Positions 1 to 6,636 of a stretch of DNA of 13,123 nt are shown piece by piece. Made by a program: the position numbers and the translations under genes. This stretch comes from Gammaproteobacteria bacterium (GTDB taxonomy: Bacteria > Pseudomonadota > Gammaproteobacteria > Magnimaribacterales > Magnimaribacteraceae), in assembly GCA_002730855.1 (NCBI GenBank), contig PCBA01000021.1, positions 1-13,123 of the forward strand, written 5' to 3'. Under the pieces are notes generated by a model. That model was not told where the DNA came from and did no database searches. It saw only the letters and a program-made list of their open reading frames with translations. The stretch's first letter is position 1, and every line of letters begins with the position of its first letter.

Positions 1-551
1 GAGACTATGTGAGGGTATAATTTATGTTCAAGTTTATGTATCTGATTTTGCAACTCTTCAACGTCAGTAGTCTCTACTTCAAGCATTGATTGGCCACAAA
101 CTGGACCGCCATCTAAAGACTTATCAACATAATGAACAGTGACACCGTGAAGTCTATCATTATTTTTAATTACTTTCTGGTGGGTATCTAATCCTGGGTA
201 TTTTGGTAAAAGTGAAGGGTGTATGTTTATTATCCTCCCCAAATACTTATCAACAAAGATATCACTTAATATTCGCATAAACCCTGCCAAGACAATGAGG
301 TCAGGATTATATTGATTGAGTATTTTAATTAATTCTTTGTCAAATCCTTCTCTGGTTCCATGCTGTGTATGATCTACAAAATGAGTTCTTATCCCAGCTT
401 TTTTGGCCCTTTCCAGACCATAAGCGTTTCGTTTATTGCTGATTACACAATTAATTATTACTTTATTATCTTTTTGTGAGAATTGATCTATAAGTGCTTG
501 TAAATTCGATCCACTACCAGAGATAAGAATCGCCAATTTGAAATTGTTCAT
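1..551 (-). CDS. purN: Phosphoribosylglycinamide formyltransferase (GART), 3'-truncated by the window edge
   Basis: This enzyme transfers a formyl group from 10-formyl-tetrahydrofolate to glycinamide ribonucleotide, the third step of de novo purine synthesis, in the cytoplasm. I translated it by hand from ATG at 551; 183 codons are visible, with no stop before base 1. The N-terminus carries the phosphate-binding loop SGSGSNLQAL (residues 11-20). The catalytic set of the family is present: N109 and H111 in NIHPSLLP, and D147 in the LDGGP segment. E. coli PurN has about 212 residues, so roughly 30 residues are missing, outside the window. The start lies 6 bases after the purM stop, so the two genes form one leftward operon, as in many gammaproteobacteria. 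No Shine-Dalgarno sequence is visible before the start. Identification is firm; only the C-terminus is unseen. Confidence 0.96.
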   Translation of the reverse strand, partial: MNNFKLAILISGSGSNLQALIDQFSQKDNKVIINCVISNKRNAYGLERAKKAGIRTHFVDHTQHGTREGFDKELIKILNQYNPDLIVLAGFMRILSDIFVDKYLGRIINIHPSLLPKYPGLDTHQKVIKNNDRLHGVTVHYVDKSLDGGPVCGQSMLEVETTDVEELQNQIHKLEHKLYPHIV

Positions 552-557
552 TGTTAA

Positions 558-1610
558 TTAGACAAATATTAGGTTTGGTTCGCTCCCTTCTTTCTCTTCA
601 ATAGAGCCTATGGTTTTTGAAAAGAAAGGGCTGTGACTTAATGCACCTAAAGCACTCTCCTCGTCTTCTGGTGAGACGGCTAAGATTAATCCGATACCAC
701 AGTTGAAGGTTTTAAGCATATTTTCTTCTGATATGTTAGTTAAATCCTTTATCCAGAAATAATTTTCATTAGCCGGCCAATCTTCAAATTTAAATTTTAT
801 ATTGGCTTTCTGATCTTTATTGAGCATTCTAGGAATGTTTTCAAAGAAACCACCTCCTGTAATATGGGCCATAGACTGAATTTGGACAATCTTTTTTAAA
901 GCCAATATTTCTTGTACATAAATATTTGTCGGTTCAAGCAACATCTCACCTAGAGTAATGTCATTAAACCTGTCTTTTAGAGACAGTTCATAATCTTTTA
1001 TTACTTTCCTTATTAAAGAATACCCATTGGAATGGAAACCTGAAGAGGCGATACCTATTAGAAGGTCTCCGTTCTTTGGGCCTTCGATACCAATAAGCTC
1101 TTCTTCATCTACTACACCCAAAGAGAAACCAGCTAGATCAAAACTATCTTCAAGGAAGCTACCTGGATGTTCAGCAGTTTCACCTCCCACTAAAGAGCAA
1201 TTTGCTATTGTGCAACCTTGAGCAATACCTTCTATAACTAGACTGGCTGTATCTACATCTAGTTTGTCTGTTACGTAATAGTCTAAGAATAAAAGAGGTT
1301 CAGCTCCATTAACAATCAGGTCATTAACGCACATTGCTACCAAGTCAATGCCTATATTTTTATAACTGTTCATAGCTTTTGCAATCTCAATCTTTGTACC
1401 CACTCCATCGGTGCAAGTTACAAGAATCGGATTCTTAATATTAGAAGGAATCCTGCTTAGGGCTGAAAAAGAACCAAGCCCAGAAAGTATCTCCGGTCTT
1501 TTAGTTTTATTAACGAACGGCTTAATCTTTTGAACTAAATCATGCCCTGCGTCTACATCAACGCCAGATTGTTTATAGTCTATTTGAGGATTTTTATCTT
1601 CTGAAGTCAT
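558..1610 (-). CDS. purM: Phosphoribosylformylglycinamidine cyclo-ligase (AIR synthetase)
   Basis: It closes the imidazole ring of FGAM using ATP to give AIR, the fifth step of purine synthesis, in the cytoplasm. The 350 residues match the usual size of about 345. Visible family motifs, in order, are YKQSGVDVDAG (12-22), the nucleotide-binding DGVGTK (68-73), CVNDL with NGAEPLLFLDYY (about 94-112), GGETAEHPG (142-150), SSGFHSNGYSL (189-199) and HITGGGFFENIPRML (249-263). The AIRS N-terminal and C-terminal halves are both intact. The ATG at 1610 is the natural start because the conserved N-terminal sequence begins a few residues downstream. It is first in the purM-purN operon and divergent from the DUF2066 gene across 55 bases. 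I found no convincing PurR-type operator or purine riboswitch in that gap, so how it is regulated cannot be told from the sequence. Confidence 0.97.
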   Translation of the reverse strand: MTSEDKNPQIDYKQSGVDVDAGHDLVQKIKPFVNKTKRPEILSGLGSFSALSRIPSNIKNPILVTCTDGVGTKIEIAKAMNSYKNIGIDLVAMCVNDLIVNGAEPLLFLDYYVTDKLDVDTASLVIEGIAQGCTIANCSLVGGETAEHPGSFLEDSFDLAGFSLGVVDEEELIGIEGPKNGDLLIGIASSGFHSNGYSLIRKVIKDYELSLKDRFNDITLGEMLLEPTNIYVQEILALKKIVQIQSMAHITGGGFFENIPRMLNKDQKANIKFKFEDWPANENYFWIKDLTNISEENMLKTFNCGIGLILAVSPEDEESALGALSHSPFFSKTIGSIEEKEGSEPNLIFV

Positions 1611-1665
1611 CGACTTGTAATTGAATATAGCTTATTTTACCAATATCGAAACAATTTATTAATAG
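1611..1665. promoter_or_regulatory. Divergent intergenic region carrying both operon promoters (candidate)
   Basis: These 55 bases separate the starts of purM (left) and the DUF2066 gene (right). It is the largest gap in the window and must hold, or lie close to, both promoters. On the minus strand, TATATT at 1629-1624 is a possible -10 element 13 bases before the purM ATG, but its only upstream partner at suitable spacing (TTTCGA, 1651-1646) is a poor -35. On the plus strand, TTGAAT (1621-1626) and TATCGA (1644-1649) have 17-base spacing, but the -10 match is weak. Neither pair is a confident promoter. That the region serves as a promoter region is inferred mainly from gene orientation. Confidence 0.35.
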
Positions 1666-2682
1666 ATGATCAAAAAATTATTTCTTATTTACTTTTTAGT
1701 AACTATTTATTCTTTTGTAGAAAGCACAGAAGTTTATGGGTTAAAGGGCAGTTATGAAGTTGAAGTAAATATCGAAGGTTCGGATAAAATTTCAATTCAA
1801 GAAGGTATGCAAGAGGCAATAAAGAAATTAATGATAAACCTAACAGGAAATTCTAGTGCACCTAATTACAATAATTTAAAGGCAATATTTAAAGACCCAG
1901 AGAATTATATAAACAAATATAAATTAACTTCTGATCCAGATAGCATCAAGGCAACATTTTTTTTTGAAGGAAATAGAATTAGAAGTTTTTTATCAGAAAA
2001 TAATATTCCTCTTTGGCTTTCCTCAACTCCTTTAGTGTTGGTTTATTTGCCTTGTTCGTTTAACTCATCTTTAAATATTTCAGATCCGACCTATGTAGAA
2101 TCCTGTGAAAGACTAAGAAGCGATTTAGTTGATTTATCCCGTACCAGGTTAGTAGATTTATCATTTCCTTTAATGGATTTACAAGATTTGAGGTATTTAG
2201 ACTCGTTAAGTGCGGTTTCATTTAAGACATTCATGAACAAGACAGTCAGGAGGTACAATTTAGAGAATTGGCTAGTTTGCTTTATTACGGACGATTTTGG
2301 AGTGCTTTTGGAAGACCACTCTTGTATGTCATCTTTATCAGAAAATGCTGAAACTTTAGGGCCTTCATTTAACAATTTGGTTAACTCAATAAACTCAAAA
2401 GCTTCTTTGCTAGTAGATAAAGATAAAATAATAGAGAGTAAGGTTTCTATTAATGGCGTATTAAATTTCTCTGCCCTTGAAAAAATAATTCAGGAGCTAG
2501 GCTCACAAGTTATTATAAATAAGTTCAGTCTGGACGTGATTAAAGGGACCTCGGCATATTTTAATTTGTCCACTTATGGAGATTTAGAAGATTTGAGGAA
2601 TTTATTAAATATTAATATAAACTTTAAAGAAGAAAGCGATTCTTCAGAAAAAAACCTTGTCTACAAATTTATAGAAGATTAA
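1666..2682 (+). CDS. DUF2066-family exported protein of unknown function
   Basis: The 338-residue protein starts with two lysines and a hydrophobic stretch (about residues 4-20), read as a Sec signal peptide with cleavage likely near residue 20-24. The mature start, around VEVNIEGSDK with an EAIKKLMINLTG helix, matches the pattern I recall for DUF2066 proteins: a short beta strand followed by an alanine/lysine helix ending in a VxLTG-like turn. DUF2066 genes commonly sit between purM and hda in gammaproteobacteria, and this one has that position, which supports the call. The function is not established and I do not assign one; a periplasmic location is inferred from the signal. It is the first gene of a three-gene operon, 4 bases ahead of the phosphatidyltransferase gene. 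No Shine-Dalgarno sequence precedes the ATG. Confidence 0.8.
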   Translation: MIKKLFLIYFLVTIYSFVESTEVYGLKGSYEVEVNIEGSDKISIQEGMQEAIKKLMINLTGNSSAPNYNNLKAIFKDPENYINKYKLTSDPDSIKATFFFEGNRIRSFLSENNIPLWLSSTPLVLVYLPCSFNSSLNISDPTYVESCERLRSDLVDLSRTRLVDLSFPLMDLQDLRYLDSLSAVSFKTFMNKTVRRYNLENWLVCFITDDFGVLLEDHSCMSSLSENAETLGPSFNNLVNSINSKASLLVDKDKIIESKVSINGVLNFSALEKIIQELGSQVIINKFSLDVIKGTSAYFNLSTYGDLEDLRNLLNININFKEESDSSEKNLVYKFIED

Positions 2683-2686
2683 GAAA

Positions 2687-3235
2687 ATGTTATCAGTTTT
2701 ACCAAATTTAATTACCGGAATTCGTTTCTTGTTGGTAATTCCTATAAGTATAGGTATTTACCAGGGTAATGATATCTTAGCCTTGTCTTTGTTTGTGGTA
2801 GCTGGTTTGTCTGATTGGCTTGATGGTTATTTAGCAAGAAAATTTAATTGGATAAGTGATTTTGGCCAATTCGCGGATCCTTTAGCAGATAAATGTTTAG
2901 TTCTAGCTACTCTTTTGGCATTGGCTTTTTCAGGAAAGCTTCCTTTATGGTTTGTTTATACGATGCTTGCTCGTGATGGGATTATCCTGATTGGCGCAAT
3001 GTTATTTTTGCTTTTATTTGAAGACAAACAGGCATTACCAAATCGTTGGGGTAAACACTATACTGGTTGGACTATAGCTCTTTTTATAATTGTTCTTATT
3101 AGGTCTTCTTTTGATTTTCTGCCTTTATTTATAGAGTGGATTGCTATGTCTGGCGTGCTTCTTTTTATCTGTTTGAGCTTATTTAATTATATTAACAAGG
3201 AAGGAAGAATAATTTTTAAAGAATTCTTATGGTAA
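2687..3235 (+). CDS. CDP-alcohol phosphatidyltransferase (PgsA/cardiolipin-synthase-like membrane enzyme)
   Basis: This is an inner-membrane enzyme that transfers a phosphatidyl group from a CDP-linked lipid to an alcohol in phospholipid synthesis. The family signature D-x2-DG-x2-AR-x8-G-x3-D-x3-D is complete: D43, D46-G47, A50-R51, G60, D64 and D68, the residues that bind metal and CDP. The rest is strongly hydrophobic with about five or six membrane segments. Length, 182 residues, equals that of E. coli PgsA, which makes phosphatidylglycerophosphate. However, the region after the signature (LARDGIILIGAM, then WGKHYTGW) is not a clear match to PgsA, so the acceptor alcohol (glycerol 3-phosphate, phosphatidylglycerol or another) is open and I give no symbol. 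It follows the DUF2066 gene by 4 bases and overlaps the hda start, so all three are probably cotranscribed. Confidence 0.88.
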   Translation: MLSVLPNLITGIRFLLVIPISIGIYQGNDILALSLFVVAGLSDWLDGYLARKFNWISDFGQFADPLADKCLVLATLLALAFSGKLPLWFVYTMLARDGIILIGAMLFLLLFEDKQALPNRWGKHYTGWTIALFIIVLIRSSFDFLPLFIEWIAMSGVLLFICLSLFNYINKEGRIIFKEFLW

Positions 3236-3957
3236 TGAAACCCGAGCAATTGCATCTAAATGTCCAGTTAGATGACGTAATCAGTTTAGATAGATTTATT
3301 AATTGTGAATCTACAAAAGAGTGTTTAAAGATTCTAAAAAAATCAGTTGAAGATGATTCAATCTCTAACTTTTACTTTATATGGGGCAATAAAGGAGTAG
3401 GTAAGTCTTACTTAATGAAAGGTCTTCATAGAGAATTTATAAATAAAGAGATGAAAACCTTTCACTTTTCTTTTGAAGATGAAAGGGTTTCTGGGCCTGA
3501 AATCTTACAAAATCTAGAATCAATGGATGCAATTATTATAGAAGATTTTGAGTCAATGATATCCTCTGAAGAGTGGGAAGTTGCAGTATTTAACTTAATA
3601 AATGCTTGTTTCCTTAGCAAAACTAAGATTTATATTTCATCGAAAACAGTATCTAAAGACTTAGAGATAGATCTAGTAGATTTAATGTCGCGGCTATCTT
3701 CATTCACTGGTGTTGAAGTTCCTGAAATTTCAGAAGAAGAAAAAATAGAAGCTTTGAAGCAATCCGCTACGAGGAAAGGAATAGAATTAGAGGAAAGAGC
3801 AATCAAATATATTATTAATTATACTTCCAGGAATCTTTCAGATTTACTTAAATTAATAAATGAATTAGATAGCTTCTCTTTGCAAATGAAAAAGAAGATA
3901 ACTCCTGTTCTTATTAAAAAATTACTAGATTCTAGATTAAGCAGTCCTCACACCTAA
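3229..3957 (+). CDS. hda: DnaA inactivator Hda (DnaA-homologous AAA+ protein)
   Basis: Hda binds the DNA-loaded beta clamp and triggers hydrolysis of DnaA-bound ATP, limiting replication initiation. Residues 5-12 (PEQLHLNV) fit the N-terminal clamp-binding motif (Q-L-x-L). Walker A is GNKGVGKS (53-60), Walker B is IIIEDFE (102-108), the Box VII arginine-finger region is MSRLSS (R155), and sensor 2 is RNLSDL (201-206). The DNA-binding domain IV of DnaA is absent, as expected for Hda; 242 residues compare with about 233 in E. coli. Two starts are possible: ATG at 3229, or ATG at 3235, which forms a TAATG stop-start overlap with the upstream gene and yields MKPEQLHL, closer to the E. coli N-terminus. 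I slightly favour 3235 but give the longer form. Its last 26 bases overlap convergent sppA. Confidence 0.92.
   Translation: MVMKPEQLHLNVQLDDVISLDRFINCESTKECLKILKKSVEDDSISNFYFIWGNKGVGKSYLMKGLHREFINKEMKTFHFSFEDERVSGPEILQNLESMDAIIIEDFESMISSEEWEVAVFNLINACFLSKTKIYISSKTVSKDLEIDLVDLMSRLSSFTGVEVPEISEEEKIEALKQSATRKGIELEERAIKYIINYTSRNLSDLLKLINELDSFSLQMKKKITPVLIKKLLDSRLSSPHT
3932..3957. other. Convergent overlap of the hda and sppA 3' ends
   Basis: The hda stop (TAA, 3955-3957) lies inside sppA, and the sppA stop (TAG, read on the minus strand at 3934-3932) lies inside hda, giving 26 shared bases. No hairpin with a U-tract is visible here, so neither gene has an obvious intrinsic terminator. The two transcripts should have complementary 3' ends. 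Confidence 0.9.
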
Positions 3958-5767
3958 TATATAAGCCCTTAGGGTCATTAAAGCTATCTATCTCATTAAG
4001 GACTTCTATCGTCTTAATTACTAAATTTTCCCTTAAAGATTCTGGGATTAGTCCTATAAGTATATTAGAGAAGTTACTTAGAATACGCTGCTTCCAGTCT
4101 AAATCTTGAGAAGGAAGATAGGTTGTATATTCATCCAACTCGGCTAATTCAGCTGCTCTATTTATAGCGTCTTTTAGGTTACCAAGGTTGTCTACTAGCC
4201 CTAACTCTAGAGCTTTGGAGCCTGCCCAAACTCTCCCTTGAGCTATCTTGTCTACTTCTTCAACAGACATATTTCGTGCACTACTTACCAAGTTTAAGAA
4301 TCTTTCATACCCGTATTCAATTTCTTTTTGCAAGATTCTAGACAAGGCTGGATCAATCTTTTGTGTGGGCCTTCCAGATAGATCAATTCTTGATGTTTTT
4401 ACACCATCTTGATTTATACCGATATCGTTTAAAGCCCTGTTAAAAGTTGGATACATTCCAAAGATACCTATTGAACCAGTAATAGTATTATGTGAAGCCC
4501 ATATTTCATTAGCATTAGCAGAAATCCAGTATCCACCTGAAGCTGCAACATTTCCCATTGAAGCAATAATTTTTATCCCTTTTTCTTTAGCAACTACTAT
4601 TTCTTCTCTTATTAATTCAGAGGCAAAAACACCACCTCCGCCTGAATCCACTCTTAGTACTATCGCTTTAACACTTTCATTTTCATGAGCTTCTTTTATT
4701 AATTTAGAAGTAGAATCTCCTCCAATTAGCCCTGGAGGTTGTGTGCCGTCAACGATGGTACCTCTTGCTATGACAACGGCAATTTTGTTTTCTGAGATAT
4801 TATCATCCTTTTCTGATTGTATTAATTGGAAGTATTCAAAACCAGAAATTTGAGAAAAACTCTCTTCGTCTTCTGAATCTCCAAATTTATCTCTCAAATA
4901 CTTTCTTTGCTCAGATCTACTAAGGAGTTGGTCTACTAAACCATAAGAGTAAAGTGCGTCTGCCATACCTTTCTCAGAGTCTTGAATTATTTCATCAGAA
5001 TTATCAACAAGGAATTGAATATCTTTTTTCAAATCAGAAGCTCTATTGCCAGTAACTTCTTTTTTCCATGAATCCCATAGAACTTCAAGATAAGCTAGGT
5101 TAGCTTGCTTAGCTTCTTCAGACATATTGTTCCTTAAGTATGGCTCAACGGCTGATTTAAAAGTCCCAACTCTAAAAATATTAAAATCTATTTTGAATTT
5201 ATCTAGAAATGATTTGTAATAAAGTTTCGATCTACCAAAGCCATCAAGGAAAAGCCACCCATCAGGATTCATTATTATTTCATTTGCAAACGAAGCTAAG
5301 TAGTAAGCACTTCTGCTGTAACTATCGCCAACAGCAATTATATTTTTCCCAGCATCTCTTATTTTTTGAAGGGCAGAACCAATGTCATATAAAACTACTT
5401 GACCAGTCCCATCTATATTGTCCAGTCTCAAAACTATATCTGTAACCCTTTTATCTGTTGAGGCTGTCTCTAGAACTTCCAAAAGGTCACCAACATAAAG
5501 CTCGCTTGGTAACGAACCGTTTACCAATGAAAAAGGATCATTCGTGACTGCTACTTGTTCAACTATTGGTCCAGGAGGAGCAAGCACAAGAGCTTTCCCA
5601 GTTGGATCTTCATAGCTATCTGTGAACAACGAAGTAATAGAGGATATGATTGATATTAAAACAATCAAGACAAACAAACTGTTTAAAGAGAGGAAAAATA
5701 GCTCTCCAGAAAACAGCCAAGAAAAAGGATTCTCTTTTAATCTTTGAAAAAAACTTTTTTGTTCCAT
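3932..5767 (-). CDS. sppA: Signal peptide peptidase SppA, long 67 kDa form (protease IV)
   Basis: SppA is an inner-membrane serine protease of family S49 that digests cleaved signal peptides. The 611 residues match the long enterobacterial form (618 in E. coli). An N-terminal membrane anchor lies at about residues 24-48. Two tandem S49 domains follow. The general base K204 sits in RVGTFKSAVEPY and the nucleophile S410 in MGNVAASGGYW, at nearly the same positions as E. coli K209 and S409, so the split Ser/Lys active site is intact. The segment VDSGGGGVFASE (373-384) reads Gly where relatives I recall have Pro after DS, a minor change. The protein ends in NDPKGLYIRCEDCLI, with a CxxC pair encoded within the overlap with hda. 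It lies 13 bases after arsC and is probably cotranscribed with it; only a weak GGA precedes the start. Confidence 0.95.
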   Translation of the reverse strand: MEQKSFFQRLKENPFSWLFSGELFFLSLNSLFVLIVLISIISSITSLFTDSYEDPTGKALVLAPPGPIVEQVAVTNDPFSLVNGSLPSELYVGDLLEVLETASTDKRVTDIVLRLDNIDGTGQVVLYDIGSALQKIRDAGKNIIAVGDSYSRSAYYLASFANEIIMNPDGWLFLDGFGRSKLYYKSFLDKFKIDFNIFRVGTFKSAVEPYLRNNMSEEAKQANLAYLEVLWDSWKKEVTGNRASDLKKDIQFLVDNSDEIIQDSEKGMADALYSYGLVDQLLSRSEQRKYLRDKFGDSEDEESFSQISGFEYFQLIQSEKDDNISENKIAVVIARGTIVDGTQPPGLIGGDSTSKLIKEAHENESVKAIVLRVDSGGGGVFASELIREEIVVAKEKGIKIIASMGNVAASGGYWISANANEIWASHNTITGSIGIFGMYPTFNRALNDIGINQDGVKTSRIDLSGRPTQKIDPALSRILQKEIEYGYERFLNLVSSARNMSVEEVDKIAQGRVWAGSKALELGLVDNLGNLKDAINRAAELAELDEYTTYLPSQDLDWKQRILSNFSNILIGLIPESLRENLVIKTIEVLNEIDSFNDPKGLYIRCEDCLI

Positions 5768-5780
5768 ATTGATTCCATAT

Positions 5781-6137
5781 TTAATTATTTATTAATGAGA
5801 GTACATTTTCAGGAGGTCTGCCAATAACAGCTCTATCTTCATGAACCACTATGGGTCTCTCTATGAGCTTTGGGTTGCTAGACATTACACCAATTAACTC
5901 TTGATCTGATAGATTCTCATTATTTAGATTATAGCTTTTATATTCATCTTCGCCTTTTCTTATTATCTCTCTAGGGCTTAGATTTAATTTATTTAGGATG
6001 TTTTTTAGTTCTTCTACAGATGGCGGTGTTTCAAGGTATAAGATTATTTCTGTATCAACATCATTCTCTTTAAGAATTTCCATTGTTTTCCTTGATTTGC
6101 TGCACCTTGGGTTATGGTAAATGATAAAATGAGTCAT
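5781..6137 (-). CDS. arsC: ArsC-family arsenate reductase-like protein (glutaredoxin-dependent type)
   Basis: Members reduce arsenate to arsenite with glutathione and glutaredoxin in the cytoplasm. The 118-residue protein begins MTHFIIYHNPRCSKSRKT. Compared with E. coli ArsC, the catalytic cysteine is C12 and the three arginines that bind the oxyanion fall at the same numbers: R60 (IIRKG), R94 (ERPIVV) and R107 (IGRPPENVL); H8 is also kept. This argues for a working reductase rather than a Spx or YffB relative. I chose the ATG at 6137 because family members start here; a longer frame reaches 6224 but would add 29 residues of unrelated sequence and overlap the divergent gene. There is no arsR or arsB nearby, so a housekeeping role or a different substrate is possible. 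It sits 13 bases upstream of sppA. Confidence 0.9.
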   Translation of the reverse strand: MTHFIIYHNPRCSKSRKTMEILKENDVDTEIILYLETPPSVEELKNILNKLNLSPREIIRKGEDEYKSYNLNNENLSDQELIGVMSSNPKLIERPIVVHEDRAVIGRPPENVLSLINN

Positions 6138-6162
6138 AGTTATCTTATTAAATATTAGCTTT

Positions 6163-6636
6163 ATGAATATACTTAAGTTAAACAAGGTCAGAGCATTATC
6201 AGTCATGATACTAATGGTGCTCATAAGCTCTTGTGCAAGGCATGATTATGAACTATTCGAAGGTCATAAGGGAAATAAAAATGAATTTCTAGGAAAATGG
6301 TTAGTTATAAATTACTGGGCTGATTGGTGTCCACCTTGTATTAAAGAAATGCCTGAACTAGAGAATTTCTACACCAATAATAAAGATAAAGTGTTAGTTT
6401 TAGCTTACAACTTTGACCAATTACAAGGGAGCGTTCTAAAAGATCAGATCATAAAGTTTAAGGTTAATATTCCAAGTATCCTTAATGACCCCGGTTTATT
6501 ATTTGGATGGAGTAAACCCCCTAGCATTCCAGCTACTTATATAATGGATCCAGAAGGGAATTTAATAGAAATACTTATAGGCCCACAAACTGAAGTTAGT
6601 TTAGAGGCAATTATTTTTAAATCTGAAAAGAGTTAG
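6163..6636 (+). CDS. TlpA/ResA-like thioredoxin-fold lipoprotein
   Basis: The 157-residue protein has a basic N-terminus, a hydrophobic stretch (11-21) and the lipobox LISSC with acylated C24. Residue 25 is Ala rather than Asp, which by the usual rule favours the outer membrane, facing the periplasm. The thioredoxin active site is WCPPC at 55-59 and the expected cis-proline is P123 in PSIPATY. The sequence YIMDPEGNLIE after it is typical of TlpA/ResA-type periplasmic thiol-disulfide oxidoreductases, which reduce or isomerise disulfides, for example in cytochrome c maturation. The target is unknown here, as no cytochrome genes are nearby. It is divergent from arsC across 25 bases and its stop overlaps the end of the M23 peptidase gene by 4 bases. 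Family call is firm, partner is not. Confidence 0.9.
   Translation: MNILKLNKVRALSVMILMVLISSCARHDYELFEGHKGNKNEFLGKWLVINYWADWCPPCIKEMPELENFYTNNKDKVLVLAYNFDQLQGSVLKDQIIKFKVNIPSILNDPGLLFGWSKPPSIPATYIMDPEGNLIEILIGPQTEVSLEAIIFKSEKS

Noticed and set aside
1611..1665. PurR operator or purine riboswitch ahead of purM
   Set aside because: No sequence close to the PurR palindrome (ACGCAAACGTTTTCTT-like) is present, and 55 bases shared by two divergent genes are too few for a purine riboswitch.
2091..2375. Minus-strand open frame of 94 residues inside the DUF2066 gene
   Set aside because: It is Ser/Lys-rich low-complexity sequence of the kind produced by reading AT-rich coding DNA backwards, and the opposite strand has a full-length gene with signal peptide and operon context.
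6138..6224. N-terminal extension of the arsC frame to an ATG at 6224
   Set aside because: The extra 29 residues do not resemble the ArsC family, whose members start at the MTHF-equivalent position, and the extension would overlap the start of the divergent lipoprotein gene. It is an open frame antisense to that gene.
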